Below the pieces are notes generated by a model. It was not told where the DNA came from. It did no database searches and saw only the letters and a program-made list of their open reading frames with translations. The position numbers and the translations under genes were made by a program. A DNA stretch of 64,000 nucleotides, from positions 1-64,000 of the forward strand of contig NZ_LAZU01000006.1 in NCBI RefSeq assembly GCF_000987955.1, read 5' to 3'. Shown one piece after another: positions 33,287-41,728 of this stretch. How positions within the stretch are numbered: the first letter of the stretch is position 1; the number at the start of each line of letters is the position of its first letter. Origin of the DNA: Paenibacillus sp. DMB20. Its GTDB lineage: Bacteria; Bacillota; Bacilli; Paenibacillales; Paenibacillaceae.

Positions 33287-35212
33287 ATGTGGATATCATC
33301 GGCTTTTCAATCATTTAAATACTGGTTCGGCCGAAGGTCGATGCAAAGCCGGCTGGTCGCGGCCTACATCATTATTTTGGTGATTCCGAGCATCGGGGTT
33401 TCGAATTACATTTTCAAACAGATCAGCGATACGTATATCAGCGAGACGTTGAACCAGAACGGTTTTTTGCTGGAGATTGAAAAGATGTCCATGCTGGGTC
33501 AGATTGAAGCGATGGAAATGGCGGCGCAGCTCTCGGTTACCGATCAGCGGGTTACCGATTATTTAATGACCCGGGAGGAGCTTGGGACCGACGAACTGAT
33601 GGAGCTGTCCCGCGGTCCCGTTAAAGACTTGGCCGGGATTCAGACGAACAACCCGAACATTGCCCACTTGCGGCTGTTCACGAATAATGACCGGGTGAAT
33701 GAGATGTGGCCGATCATCTTTCACGAGCGCCGGGTGGTGAAAGAGCCGTGGTATGCGGAAGTAAGCGACCTGAACGGCAATGAGAAATGGGTATTCAGCC
33801 AGCGCGATCCCGATCTTTTGCGGCGGTATGCCGCAGACGTGAATCAAGAAGCGCCCAAGGTGTCGCTTTTGCGGGAAATCCATATGCGGAACCGGCATGT
33901 GGGGTTTATCCAGGTGGAAATGCTGTTGAAGCATTTTGCGCCCAAGACGTTTGCCGGGATTCAGGATGACGGCTCGCAAATGGCAATCTCGGATCAGGGC
34001 GGCAATATGTTTATGGACAAGAATCAAAAGTTCTTGGCCCGGAACGGAGACCTGCAAAATGCCGTGCAAACGGAGTTTCAAAAGCTGCTGAAGCGGGGGG
34101 ACGGGGAGCCGGCGGCCCGGAATGCACAGTTTGAGGTCAACGGCCGGCCCTATTTGTTAATGATGGTGCCCGTCGAACGGCTCCAGGCCCATTTGCTGAA
34201 CGTGGTATCCCTGGAAGGGGCACTGAATAACGTATCGAAGGCGCAGAGGCAGATTATTTTCGCCAACATCGGACTGATCGCGATTCTCGCGGTGACGACC
34301 TACTTCATGAACGCCATCATTTTAAAAAATTTGCGCCGTCTGACCGAAAAGATGAAAAAGGTTCGGAGGGGCGAGGTGCAAACCGGCATCGACATTCGCG
34401 GCGGGGGGGAAATCGGCGAGCTGGCGCATCATTTTAACAAGCTGCTGCAGACGATCAACGATCTGATCGCCCAAGGCGTGCGGAAGCAGGCTTTGACGAA
34501 GGAAGCGGAGCTGCGCACCCTGCACAGCCAGATCGACTCCCATTTTTTGTACAACACGCTGGAGAATATTAAAATGCTGGCCGAGATGGAGGATCAACGG
34601 ACGATATCCGATGCGCTGACGTCGCTTGGGGGAATGATGCGCTACAACTTCAAGTGGTCGGGAGAGTACGTGAAACTGAAGGACGAAATTCGGCATATCC
34701 GCAATTACATAGACGTTATGAACATTCGTTTTGATGAGCCGATTATGCTGCTGCTCAATATTCCATCCGAGTTTTTGGAGCTGGAGGTGCTGAAGATGTC
34801 GCTTCAGCCGATCGTGGAAAATGCGGTGAAGTATGCCTGGAACGGCCGGAGCGAGGAAAAACGCCTTATCAAAATCGACGTTGTGGAGATGGAAGAGGAC
34901 AAGATAACGATCGTCGTGACGGACAACGGATCAGGCATAGAATCTTACCGGCTCGGACGTCTGAACGAAACGATCCGTTTGGCAGGCAGGGAAAGAGAAG
35001 CCGATCCCGGAGGATGCGGCAATGCAGGCCGTGAGGGCGGAGGAATCGGACTGATGAATGTGCATCAGCGGATTCAGCTGTTTTACGGCAAGGCATACGG
35101 ACTGGAAATCAGGAGCGAGGAAGGAACGTACACTTCCGTGATCATGATTTTTCCCAAGGTTCTGCTGACGGGAGGGGGAAACGGATTTGAGAAGCTTAAT
35201 GATCGTCGATGA
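33287..35212 (+). CDS. YesM-type sensor histidine kinase
   Basis: This approximately 641-aa membrane kinase has a first span near residues 25-40, an extracellular sensory region to about 320, a second span (IGLIAILAVTTYFMNAIIL), a HAMP segment, the His_kinase domain with SQIDSHFLYNTLENIKML (phospho-acceptor His near 419) and a C-terminal HATPase (NAVKYAW, DNGSGIE, GIGLMNVHQR). YesM kinases sense extracellular saccharides and act with AraC-type YesN regulators. An ATG at 33287 or the GTG at 33278 could start it. The end overlaps the regulator gene by 26 bases. Confidence 0.92.
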   Translation: MWISSAFQSFKYWFGRRSMQSRLVAAYIIILVIPSIGVSNYIFKQISDTYISETLNQNGFLLEIEKMSMLGQIEAMEMAAQLSVTDQRVTDYLMTREELGTDELMELSRGPVKDLAGIQTNNPNIAHLRLFTNNDRVNEMWPIIFHERRVVKEPWYAEVSDLNGNEKWVFSQRDPDLLRRYAADVNQEAPKVSLLREIHMRNRHVGFIQVEMLLKHFAPKTFAGIQDDGSQMAISDQGGNMFMDKNQKFLARNGDLQNAVQTEFQKLLKRGDGEPAARNAQFEVNGRPYLLMMVPVERLQAHLLNVVSLEGALNNVSKAQRQIIFANIGLIAILAVTTYFMNAIILKNLRRLTEKMKKVRRGEVQTGIDIRGGGEIGELAHHFNKLLQTINDLIAQGVRKQALTKEAELRTLHSQIDSHFLYNTLENIKMLAEMEDQRTISDALTSLGGMMRYNFKWSGEYVKLKDEIRHIRNYIDVMNIRFDEPIMLLLNIPSEFLELEVLKMSLQPIVENAVKYAWNGRSEEKRLIKIDVVEMEEDKITIVVTDNGSGIESYRLGRLNETIRLAGREREADPGGCGNAGREGGGIGLMNVHQRIQLFYGKAYGLEIRSEEGTYTSVIMIFPKVLLTGGGNGFEKLNDRR

Positions 35213-36779
35213 TGAGAAGAATATCCGGTATGGTCTAAAAATGATGATTGAGCGGGAGTTTCCGGGCGTATACGACATCCGGACGGCCAGCCAGGGGGAG
35301 GAAGCCCTGGAGCTGTACGGGGAACGTGCGGCGGAAATTATCGTGACGGACATCCGGATGCCCGGAATGGACGGCATCCGCTTCATTGAGAAACTTGTCG
35401 ATGAAGCCGAAGCTCAGGCAGACAAGACGATAAAGCCTGTGGTTATCATCCTGAGCGGGTATGATGATTTTGAGTATGCCAAAGCCGCGATCCGGTATCA
35501 GGTAAAGGAATATTTGCTGAAGCCCATCCGGCGGGACGAACTGTTCGCGGCGCTGCGGAAAAGCGAAGAAACGTTGATTCGCCAGGCGGACATGGCGCAG
35601 CGGATGGCGGCGGGAGAGGCCTATCTGGATCAGCTGCAGTCGGTCAGGCTGAAGGAGATGTTGGAGCGGGAAGACATGACCGGGGAAGAGATGCAGGAGC
35701 TGTCCGGGCTGATCGGGTTTCCTTCTATTGTCCGTCCGTACCGTCTGGCGGCCATAAAATATGTTTACGAAGACGGCAGCCTGATGAAAAAAGAAGAGCT
35801 CAAGCAGCTGATACGCCATATGATGGAGCCTGTGAAAGGGCGGATCAGCGCTTCTTTTTTTGACGGGGAAAGCCGGATGGTTCTGGTCGGAAGCCCTGAC
35901 GAGCAGTTCCAGGAGCTGTCGCGGCGTTTCGCCGAGCGGGAGCTTGACGGCCTTATGATGGGGATCAGCCGGGCAGGCAAGACGGTCGCGGATATCCGCG
36001 AAGCGTATCGGCAGGCCCGGACGGCGCTTCAATATACGTTCATCTACCCGAATGTCAACCTCATGTGCCATGAAGACATCCAGGAGGAGCCCCGCAGTTT
36101 CCCTGTACCGGAGGAGGATATCCGCAAGATCGGCAACATGCTCGGAACGGACCGGGAACGGGAGATCAAGGGACTGCTGCTGTCCGTGTTCCGCATTGAT
36201 CAGATGCCTCACGTGAAGATCGATTATTTGGAGAGGGTCGGCAAGCGGATCAACGAGCAGGTGTTTGATGAGGTATTCCGCATGTATGGAGAATCCCTTG
36301 TGGAGGTGCTGAAGCTGTATCGCAAAGTAGGCAGCATCGACAACTTCCGACACTTTCACGATTATTTCCGAAGTCTGGAGCATCTGATGCTCAGCGTGAA
36401 CGAGTATGTCAGGGGCATCCGTTCGGCGCACAGCGAGCATACGGAAATCAAAGCCGCGGTCGAGTATATGGAAAAAAATTATCACCGGCCGCTGAACATG
36501 GCAATGGTCAGCAACCATGTATCCCTGAATTATTCGTACTTCAGCGAGGCGTTCAAGGCCCACACGGGCGAGAGCTTTGTCGTGTACCTGAAGAAAATCC
36601 GTATCAATAAAGCAAAGGAGCTGCTGCAGAACCGCGCCATGAGGCTGGGCGATATCGGAAACAGCGTCGGCTTTGAAAACGCCAAGCAGTTTTCGCGCGT
36701 GTTTAAAGAGCTGGAAGGGGTATCCCCGCATGAATACCGCGTCAAAATGCTGTCCGAAACGGAAAAGGGAGCGCCGTAA
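35187..36779 (+). CDS. YesN-type response regulator with AraC DNA-binding domain
   Basis: This 530-aa regulator has a receiver domain (about 1-125, phospho-acceptor Asp55 in VTDIRMPGMDG), a middle region of about 290 residues, and a C-terminal AraC HTH pair (about 425-525: MAMVSNHVSLNYSYFSEAFKAHTGESF, RLGDIGNSVGFENAKQFSRVFKELEG). The TTG start at 35187 is supported by GGGAGGGGG 9 bases upstream. It lies within the kinase gene's 3' end, so the two are coupled. It probably activates the 29.4-33.1 kb importer. Confidence 0.93.
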   Translation: MRSLMIVDDEKNIRYGLKMMIEREFPGVYDIRTASQGEEALELYGERAAEIIVTDIRMPGMDGIRFIEKLVDEAEAQADKTIKPVVIILSGYDDFEYAKAAIRYQVKEYLLKPIRRDELFAALRKSEETLIRQADMAQRMAAGEAYLDQLQSVRLKEMLEREDMTGEEMQELSGLIGFPSIVRPYRLAAIKYVYEDGSLMKKEELKQLIRHMMEPVKGRISASFFDGESRMVLVGSPDEQFQELSRRFAERELDGLMMGISRAGKTVADIREAYRQARTALQYTFIYPNVNLMCHEDIQEEPRSFPVPEEDIRKIGNMLGTDREREIKGLLLSVFRIDQMPHVKIDYLERVGKRINEQVFDEVFRMYGESLVEVLKLYRKVGSIDNFRHFHDYFRSLEHLMLSVNEYVRGIRSAHSEHTEIKAAVEYMEKNYHRPLNMAMVSNHVSLNYSYFSEAFKAHTGESFVVYLKKIRINKAKELLQNRAMRLGDIGNSVGFENAKQFSRVFKELEGVSPHEYRVKMLSETEKGAP

Positions 36780-36804
36780 TCCAAGGGCTGCGATAAAACT
36801 TTGC

Positions 36805-36846
36805 AAGCCGCTATTTCGGTCAGGGGAACCGATAGCGGCTTTTTTT
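36805..36846 (+). terminator. Strong terminator after the YesN-type gene
   Basis: AAGCCGCTATTTCGGT pairs with ACCGATAGCGGCTT (one T bulge), followed by T6. Confidence 0.92.
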
Positions 36847-36858
36847 CTTGCCGAACGA

Positions 36859-36887
36859 TTGAAAGTGTTGAAAACGTTTAATAATAA
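36859..36887 (+). promoter_or_regulatory. Promoter and cre-like site of the formate/nitrite channel gene
   Basis: TTGAAA (36859-36864) and TAATAA (36882-36887) are 17 bases apart. TGAAAACGTTTAAT (36869-36882), a cre-like sequence matching 12 of 14 consensus positions, fills the spacer, so CcpA binding would exclude polymerase. Confidence 0.45.
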
Positions 36888-36988
36888 TTCGTGAAAGGCA
36901 CTTCCCATATGAGGATAAAACATGTAATCTATGAAAATGCGACCAGTGGCATCATTGGCTATGACTTGTGACAAAAGGAAGTGAGTTC

Positions 36989-37777
36989 ATGGAAGTTCAG
37001 TCTTTACTTGAGGTGGAAAAGCTCGCCCTGAAGAAAATGAAAATATTCAAACAGAGCAGACTCCGCTATTTGGCCCGGTCGGCGCTGGCCAGCATGTTTA
37101 TCGGGTTCGGCGTCATCGTGGCATTTAAAACGGGGAGCTTTTTCTATGCGGAGCATTCGCCGTTCACCTATCCGATGGCCGCGCTGACCTTTGGCGCCGC
37201 GATTATTTTGATTGCCTACGGGGGCGGGGACTTGTTTACGGGCAATACGTTTTATTTCTCGTATGCCGCGTTGAGGCACAAGCTGAAATGGCTCCAGGTC
37301 GTCAAGCTGTGGGCAACGAGTTACGCCGGCAATATTATCGGAGCTGCCGCTTTTGCCCTGCTTATCTATTTGACCGGATTGTTTGATGCCCCTTCGGTGA
37401 ACGGCTTCCTGCTTGGCGTGGTAGAGAAGAAAATGAACGCTCCGGTGATGGAACTGTTCTTCCGGGCGATTTTGTGTAACTGGCTTGTCTGCCTGGCTTT
37501 CTTTATTCCGATGGGGCTCAAGGGCGATGGACCGAAGCTGTTTGCCATGATGCTGTTTGTGTTCTGCTTTTTTATTTCGGGTTATGAGCACAGCATCGCG
37601 AACATGTGCACCTTTGCCATTGCCCTCGTGGTAGAGCACCCGGATACCATTTCGTTTGGAGGAGTCTGGTACAATCTGCTTCCGGTGACGCTCGGCAACA
37701 TGATCGGCGGAGCCGTGTTCATGGCGTTTATGTATCATTACGTCAACAAGCCGTTCATGGATGAATACAAGGAATAG
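36989..37777 (+). CDS. Formate/nitrite transporter (FNT) family channel
   Basis: This 262-aa membrane protein of the FocA/NirC family has six spans. Family patterns are AALTFGAAIILIAYGGGDLFTGNTF near 65-89 and NWLVCLAFF, with SGYEHSIANMCTF near 200-212 where the pore-facing His is expected. Formate, nitrite or other small anions are the likely cargo. ATG 36989 has AAAGGAAGTGAG upstream; an in-frame GTG-type start lies 21 bases earlier. It is monocistronic with a cre-like promoter. Confidence 0.9.
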   Translation: MEVQSLLEVEKLALKKMKIFKQSRLRYLARSALASMFIGFGVIVAFKTGSFFYAEHSPFTYPMAALTFGAAIILIAYGGGDLFTGNTFYFSYAALRHKLKWLQVVKLWATSYAGNIIGAAAFALLIYLTGLFDAPSVNGFLLGVVEKKMNAPVMELFFRAILCNWLVCLAFFIPMGLKGDGPKLFAMMLFVFCFFISGYEHSIANMCTFAIALVVEHPDTISFGGVWYNLLPVTLGNMIGGAVFMAFMYHYVNKPFMDEYKE

Positions 37778-37867
37778 GAGCATAATGAAGAACGGCAGAG
37801 TCGTTTTTCGCTTATGAAGAGTAATCTTGGCATTTGCGAAAGACTCGGCTGCGGAAACAAGGTCGAG

Positions 37868-37957
37868 AAATAGACCGCTAAGCTGACTGAACTGCACCTC
37901 CAATGTTAGATGGTGTCTAACAATTGGGGTCACTTCAAGACCAAGGGCGGTCTATTT
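37868..37957 (-). terminator. Long terminator-like stem of the holin-like toxin transcript
   Basis: AAATAGACCGC (37868-37878) pairs with GCGGTCTATTT (37947-37957). On the minus strand this starts at the toxin stop codon, as in the holin-like type I toxin family, where the loop region usually meets an antisense RNA. Confidence 0.6.
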
Positions 37958-38023
37958 CTTTTTGTTCTGGTTGATGAGCGCACCGAAACCGATCATAGTC
38001 GTTAAAGCGCCTTTTACCTCCAC
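37952..38023 (-). CDS. Holin-like type I toxin remnant (23 aa)
   Basis: Read on the minus strand, GGGAGGTGA lies 6 bases before a GTG, followed by a frame reading VEVKGALTTMIGFGALINQNKKK (first residue Met in translation is split here as V). Firmicute putative holin-like toxins share the EALxLMIxFG start and an N-Q-x-K-K end, but have a longer central membrane helix, about 30 aa in all. The shortened helix suggests an inactive remnant. The following long stem-loop supports the assignment. No antitoxin RNA promoter was proven. Confidence 0.45.
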   Translation of the reverse strand: MEVKGALTTMIGFGALINQNKKK

Positions 38024-38131
38024 CAGCTATCACCTCCCTTCGTGGGAGACCAGCCGATCGTCCTTATTAGCCGAGATGCCGCACATTCCAGATCATAGCG
38101 TACAAGCCTCGGTATTCGGGACTTCATATAC

Positions 38132-38157
38132 AAAAAACCACCCCGCTAAAGAGGTGG
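38132..38157 (-). terminator. Terminator of the Fur-box small gene
   Basis: On the minus strand CCACC pairs with GGTGG around a 10-base loop, followed by TTTTTT. Confidence 0.7.
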
Positions 38158-38194
38158 AGCGATCATTTCAAATTTGCCCATATTATGGAATATC

Positions 38195-38344
38195 TTATTG
38201 CGCAGCCGCCATCGATGACATCGTCATTTCCATCTTGCGGGTGATTTCCTTCTTCCATTTCTCGTCGCCGAGCCGGATGGCAAGATTCAACAGGTCCAGA
38301 TAATCGTCAATCTGCAGGTTGGTCCGCTGAAGATTACATTTCAT
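38195..38344 (-). CDS. 49-aa small protein under a Fur box
   Basis: On the minus strand AAAGGAGA lies 9-10 bases before ATG 38344, opening a 49-codon frame starting MKCNLQRTNLQIDDYLDLLN and ending MSSMAAAQ. The central IDDYLDLLNLAIRLGDEKW is helical and slightly reminiscent of IDEAL-type segments. A near-perfect Fur box and a promoter lie upstream and a terminator downstream, so it is a real iron-regulated transcription unit. It does not match FbpA/B/C by eye, though those are also small Fur-regulated proteins. Confidence 0.7.
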   Translation of the reverse strand: MKCNLQRTNLQIDDYLDLLNLAIRLGDEKWKKEITRKMEMTMSSMAAAQ

Positions 38345-38411
38345 GAGGGTTCGTTCTCCTTTATAGGTGGTGTTTCCATCAAAGGCATTCTCACACCGTT
38401 CTCACTTGTAT

Positions 38412-38430
38412 GGTAATGATAATCATTATC
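38412..38430. promoter_or_regulatory. Near-perfect Fur box
   Basis: GGTAATGATAATCATTATC matches the 19-base Fur consensus GATAATGATAATCATTATC at 18 positions. On the minus strand it overlaps TTGATA-N16-TACAAG, a plausible promoter about 70 bases before the 49-aa gene. The nearby AraC gene ends before it and is not its target. Confidence 0.85.
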
Positions 38431-38482
38431 AAATGAGCTTATATCTTTATTATAATGACTTCCGGCCGGATTGCAAGACGGT

Positions 38483-39343
38483 TTACGAAAAACGTTGTCT
38501 GTACTTCCGGGGCGAGATTCCTTCCTGTTTGGCGAAGCAGGAGGCGAAGTAGGCCGCGTGGTTAAAGCCGACCTCCTCCGCGACCCGGCTTACCGGCAGA
38601 TCGGTCTGCAGCAGCAGCAGTTTCGCCTGCTCGATCCGGTAGCGGATGAGATACTGGGCCGGCGAGCAGCCGAATTCCTTCTGCATGCAGCGGGCGATGT
38701 ACACGGGATGGAAGTTGATGCTGTCGCCCAGCGCTTGGGCTTTGAATTCCTCCCGGTAATGCTCGCGTAAATACGCCGCCGCTTGTTCCGCACAAGAGGA
38801 AGGGGAGGACGCAGGCGTGTCGAGGGCCCCGACCAATTGCTCGATCAGCTCCTGGAACAACAGCTGCTGTCTCCACAGCGATTGGGCCCGGTGGCCGTTT
38901 CGAACGAGCGCCCCGAGAGCCTCAAGCAGATCGAAGGCCTTCTGCGGCTGCGGCAGGGAGCCGAACTGGGGGATTTTGACCGTGAAATAATTGGGCGAGA
39001 AGGGCTGCAGCTCCTGCAGCTCTTCTTTTTTGGGCACGGAGCACTTTTCGTCCGCGCTCCATCCGCCGGAGGTCTGGAAGTGGAGCCAGTAATACAGCGT
39101 ATGCTCGGTCGAGCCTTGGGTCGGAAAATGATGCGTATCCGGCCGGAGGAGCAGAAACGATCCGGCTGCGATATCGTAGGGTCGGCCGTTCTCCGTAACA
39201 TACAGGCAGCCTTGGCGCACGACAAGCAGATCGAATATGCCGATATTCCGCCGGTTCGGGTGCTTGTTGACCTCGTCGGCCTCGCTCATGCCGCTGATGA
39301 TATATTCGGGCAGGGGCGGAACGGTAAAGTGGAGTACGGTCAT
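38483..39343 (-). CDS. AraC family transcriptional regulator
   Basis: This 286-aa regulator has an N-terminal cupin-like sensor domain (about 1-150: GCLYVTENGRPYDIAAGSFLLLRPDTHHF) and a C-terminal AraC HTH pair (about 188-285: FHPVYIARCMQKEFGCSPAQYLIRYRI, PVSRVAEEVGFNHAAYFASCFAKQEGISP). It is divergent from a MATE exporter gene 155 bases away and may control it. The ligand is unknown. Confidence 0.88.
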   Translation of the reverse strand: MTVLHFTVPPLPEYIISGMSEADEVNKHPNRRNIGIFDLLVVRQGCLYVTENGRPYDIAAGSFLLLRPDTHHFPTQGSTEHTLYYWLHFQTSGGWSADEKCSVPKKEELQELQPFSPNYFTVKIPQFGSLPQPQKAFDLLEALGALVRNGHRAQSLWRQQLLFQELIEQLVGALDTPASSPSSCAEQAAAYLREHYREEFKAQALGDSINFHPVYIARCMQKEFGCSPAQYLIRYRIEQAKLLLLQTDLPVSRVAEEVGFNHAAYFASCFAKQEGISPRKYRQRFS

Positions 39344-39498
39344 TGGTGAAAACCCTTTCCTGGTTTGAGGTTTGTATTTTGATGATTTACGTTCGTAAAA
39401 TGATATTTTAAATCCAGTATACCATCTATAATTTGAAGATGCTGCAAGTGATTACGGGTTCATTTATTTGAAGCTCGTTATAAAGGTTGGAGGTTTGA

Positions 39499-40896
39499 AT
39501 GTTGGATAAAGACACAAAAAAATTTACATTATGGGTTCTGGCGTGGCCGATCTTTATCGAGCTGTTTCTTCAATTTCTGTTGGGTGCCGTCGATACGCTG
39601 ATGGTCAGCCGGATATCGGACGACGCGGTGGCGGTCGTGGGCTTCTCCAATCAGCTCTTTCAGGCGGTGACCACTTTGTTTATGACGGTGGCAAGCGGAG
39701 CGGGGATCTTGATCGCACAGAAGCTGGGCTCCGGCAGCACGCTTGATGCCCGCAAAATCGCCATTATGGCCCTAAGCGTGAGCACGTTGATCGGAGCGGC
39801 GCTAAGCGTTTCTTTGTACGCGTTTCCGACGCAAATCGCTTCGGTGCTTCAGCTTCCCGACCGGCTAATGCCGCTGGCCGGGACGTATATCTCCATTGTC
39901 GGGGGAGGCATGGTGCTGATTGCCATGATGTCCACGATGAGCACGGTGATCCGGAACACCGGCAACACGAAGGGACCGATGTATACCGCGGTCGGGATGA
40001 ACATCATCCACGTGGTTATGAACTACGGCTTTATCTTCGGGGCGTTCGGACTGCCGCAGTGGGGGCTTGCCGGCGTCGCGTTATCAACGGTCATCAGCCG
40101 GCTGTTCGCGGTTCTGGTGCTGCTGTTCATGTTCCTGCGCTCGTTCGAATACCGAATCCGCTGGAAAGAATTCCGTTTATTCGACAGGCCGCTTTTCAGA
40201 GAAATTCTGAATATCGGCTGGCCGCTCGGCGTCAACATGTCCTGCTGGGTGTTCTCCCAGCTCATCATCTATACGTTCATCGCTCAGCTTGGCGCAGTGG
40301 AGCTGGCGGCCCGTACGTATATGAATACTTTGGAATCGATGTGTTTCCTGCTCGGCATGTCCATCGCGATGGGCGCTCAGATCCAGATCGCCCATCTTTA
40401 TGGGGCAGGACGCACGGAGCAGGCGTACAAAGCCGCATATCGGGCGCTTGGCGTCGGCATTATTTTTGTCGGATTGAACGCACTGCTCATTTACGTATTC
40501 GGCTCCCGGATTCTGGGATGGTTTACGGCCGATCCGGAGATTATCGCCATCGGCGTATCACTGCTCGGGCTGAACCTGATTCTGCAGCCGGGGAAGCTGC
40601 TGAACATGACGCTCGGAAACTCGCTGAATGCGCTCGGCGATACCCGCTTTACCATGTACATTTCGCTGGGCTCCATGTGGGTGATCGCGACAGGATTGTC
40701 CTATGTCCTTGGCATTCATATGGGATGGGGCCTGGTCGGGATTTACTGCTGCATGATCACGGATGAATATGTGCGCGGCGTGTGGTCCTTCTTCCGCTGG
40801 CGCGGCCGGAAGGCGCTGCGAAAGGCGGAAATGGCCCAAATCGGGCGTGCCGATTCTCCTGCCGCACCCGGGGACCCTGCTGCCGCAGGGGTGTAG
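39499..40896 (+). CDS. MATE family multidrug/metabolite exporter
   Basis: This 465-aa membrane protein has twelve predicted spans in two MatE repeats (WPIFIELFLQFLLGAVDTLMVSRISDDAVAVVGFSNQLFQ near 16-55 and a second half from about 235). It uses Na+ or H+ antiport to expel organic cations; substrate unknown. AAGGTTGGAGG precedes the ATG. The divergent AraC gene is a likely regulator. It ends at a terminator at 40953. Confidence 0.9.
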   Translation: MLDKDTKKFTLWVLAWPIFIELFLQFLLGAVDTLMVSRISDDAVAVVGFSNQLFQAVTTLFMTVASGAGILIAQKLGSGSTLDARKIAIMALSVSTLIGAALSVSLYAFPTQIASVLQLPDRLMPLAGTYISIVGGGMVLIAMMSTMSTVIRNTGNTKGPMYTAVGMNIIHVVMNYGFIFGAFGLPQWGLAGVALSTVISRLFAVLVLLFMFLRSFEYRIRWKEFRLFDRPLFREILNIGWPLGVNMSCWVFSQLIIYTFIAQLGAVELAARTYMNTLESMCFLLGMSIAMGAQIQIAHLYGAGRTEQAYKAAYRALGVGIIFVGLNALLIYVFGSRILGWFTADPEIIAIGVSLLGLNLILQPGKLLNMTLGNSLNALGDTRFTMYISLGSMWVIATGLSYVLGIHMGWGLVGIYCCMITDEYVRGVWSFFRWRGRKALRKAEMAQIGRADSPAAPGDPAAAGV

Positions 40897-40952
40897 AGCT
40901 TGGCCCGGACCAAAAGTCGTTGCCTATATGAATAGGATGTAAGTTTTCCGTT

Positions 40953-41008
40953 AGAGGCTGCCATTTGGTAGTCTCTTTTTTTGACAAAACAATAGAGTAG
41001 ATTATGTT
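40953..41008 (+). terminator. Terminator of the MATE gene overlapping a promoter
   Basis: AGAGGCTGCC pairs with GGTAGTCTCT (with G-T pairs) around ATTT, followed by T7. The T run flows into TTGACA (40981-40986) and, 16 bases later, TATGTT (41003-41008), a probable promoter for the sigma factor gene. The dyad CTGTACAT-N9-ATGTACAG (41039-41063) follows. Confidence 0.6.
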
Positions 41009-41134
41009 GTATGTTAATGGTGAAATTCCCATGCGATTCTGTACATTATTTATATATGTACAGCTCTTCATTTTACGCGCTGTCACATTTTGGGTCGAGC
41101 TGTTCGTTGTATAGAGTGAAAGGGGGGAGACGGC

Positions 41135-41728
41135 TTGGATGATGCGGAGTTAAGTCAGATCATTGCAGATGTGTTGGATGGGAGCACAGAAAAATTCGAG
41201 AAAATCATGGAGGTTTATCAAAAACCGATTTTTCTCTACTGTTATCATATGCTGGGCAATTATGCCGAAGCCGAGGATAACGCACAGGAAGTATTTTTGA
41301 AGACATTCCGCACCTTGAAGAAATATACCCAATATGAGATGGATTTTGGCGCCTGGGTATACAAGATTGCCTACCATCAATGCATCGACATCATCCGTAA
41401 GCGAAAGTTGGTGAAATATATGCCTTTCTTTTACCAGGATGAGAAAGAAAATAATGAAGTCGATATGCATATTGAAGCCAACTATTTTGATGAATCCGTA
41501 CATCAAGCTATGGCGAAATTATCGGCGGAAGAGCGCAATTTGTTAATCTTGCGTTGTGTCGAGGATAAAAGCTACCAGGAGATCGGTTTGATTCTCGGCA
41601 AGAACAGTGCAAGCCTTCGTAAAAAATACGAACGTACATCTGCAAAATTTCGAAAGTATTATGCTCAAGTGAAGGGAGTGGGAGTGTATGAATATGGACA
41701 GGGATCGGGATTTGAAAAAACTGTTTGA
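41135..41728 (+). CDS. ECF-type RNA polymerase sigma factor
   Basis: This 197-aa sigma-70 family protein has region 2 (FLYCYHMLGNYAEAEDNAQEVFLKTFRTLKKY near 31-62) and region 4 (LSAEERNLLILRCVEDKSYQEIGLILGKN near 130-158). It should direct polymerase to stress promoters when its anti-sigma partner releases it. TTG 41135 is the start, 6 bases after AGGGGGGAG. It overlaps the anti-sigma gene by 41 bases. TGTCAC-N18-CGTT (41081-41108) could be an autoregulatory promoter, with low certainty. Confidence 0.9.
   Translation: MDDAELSQIIADVLDGSTEKFEKIMEVYQKPIFLYCYHMLGNYAEAEDNAQEVFLKTFRTLKKYTQYEMDFGAWVYKIAYHQCIDIIRKRKLVKYMPFFYQDEKENNEVDMHIEANYFDESVHQAMAKLSAEERNLLILRCVEDKSYQEIGLILGKNSASLRKKYERTSAKFRKYYAQVKGVGVYEYGQGSGFEKTV

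Noticed and set aside
35235..36974. 579-codon minus-strand frame opposite the YesN-type gene
   Set aside because: High-GC codon bias leaves the opposite strand open; the product is rich in His/Arg with no domain.
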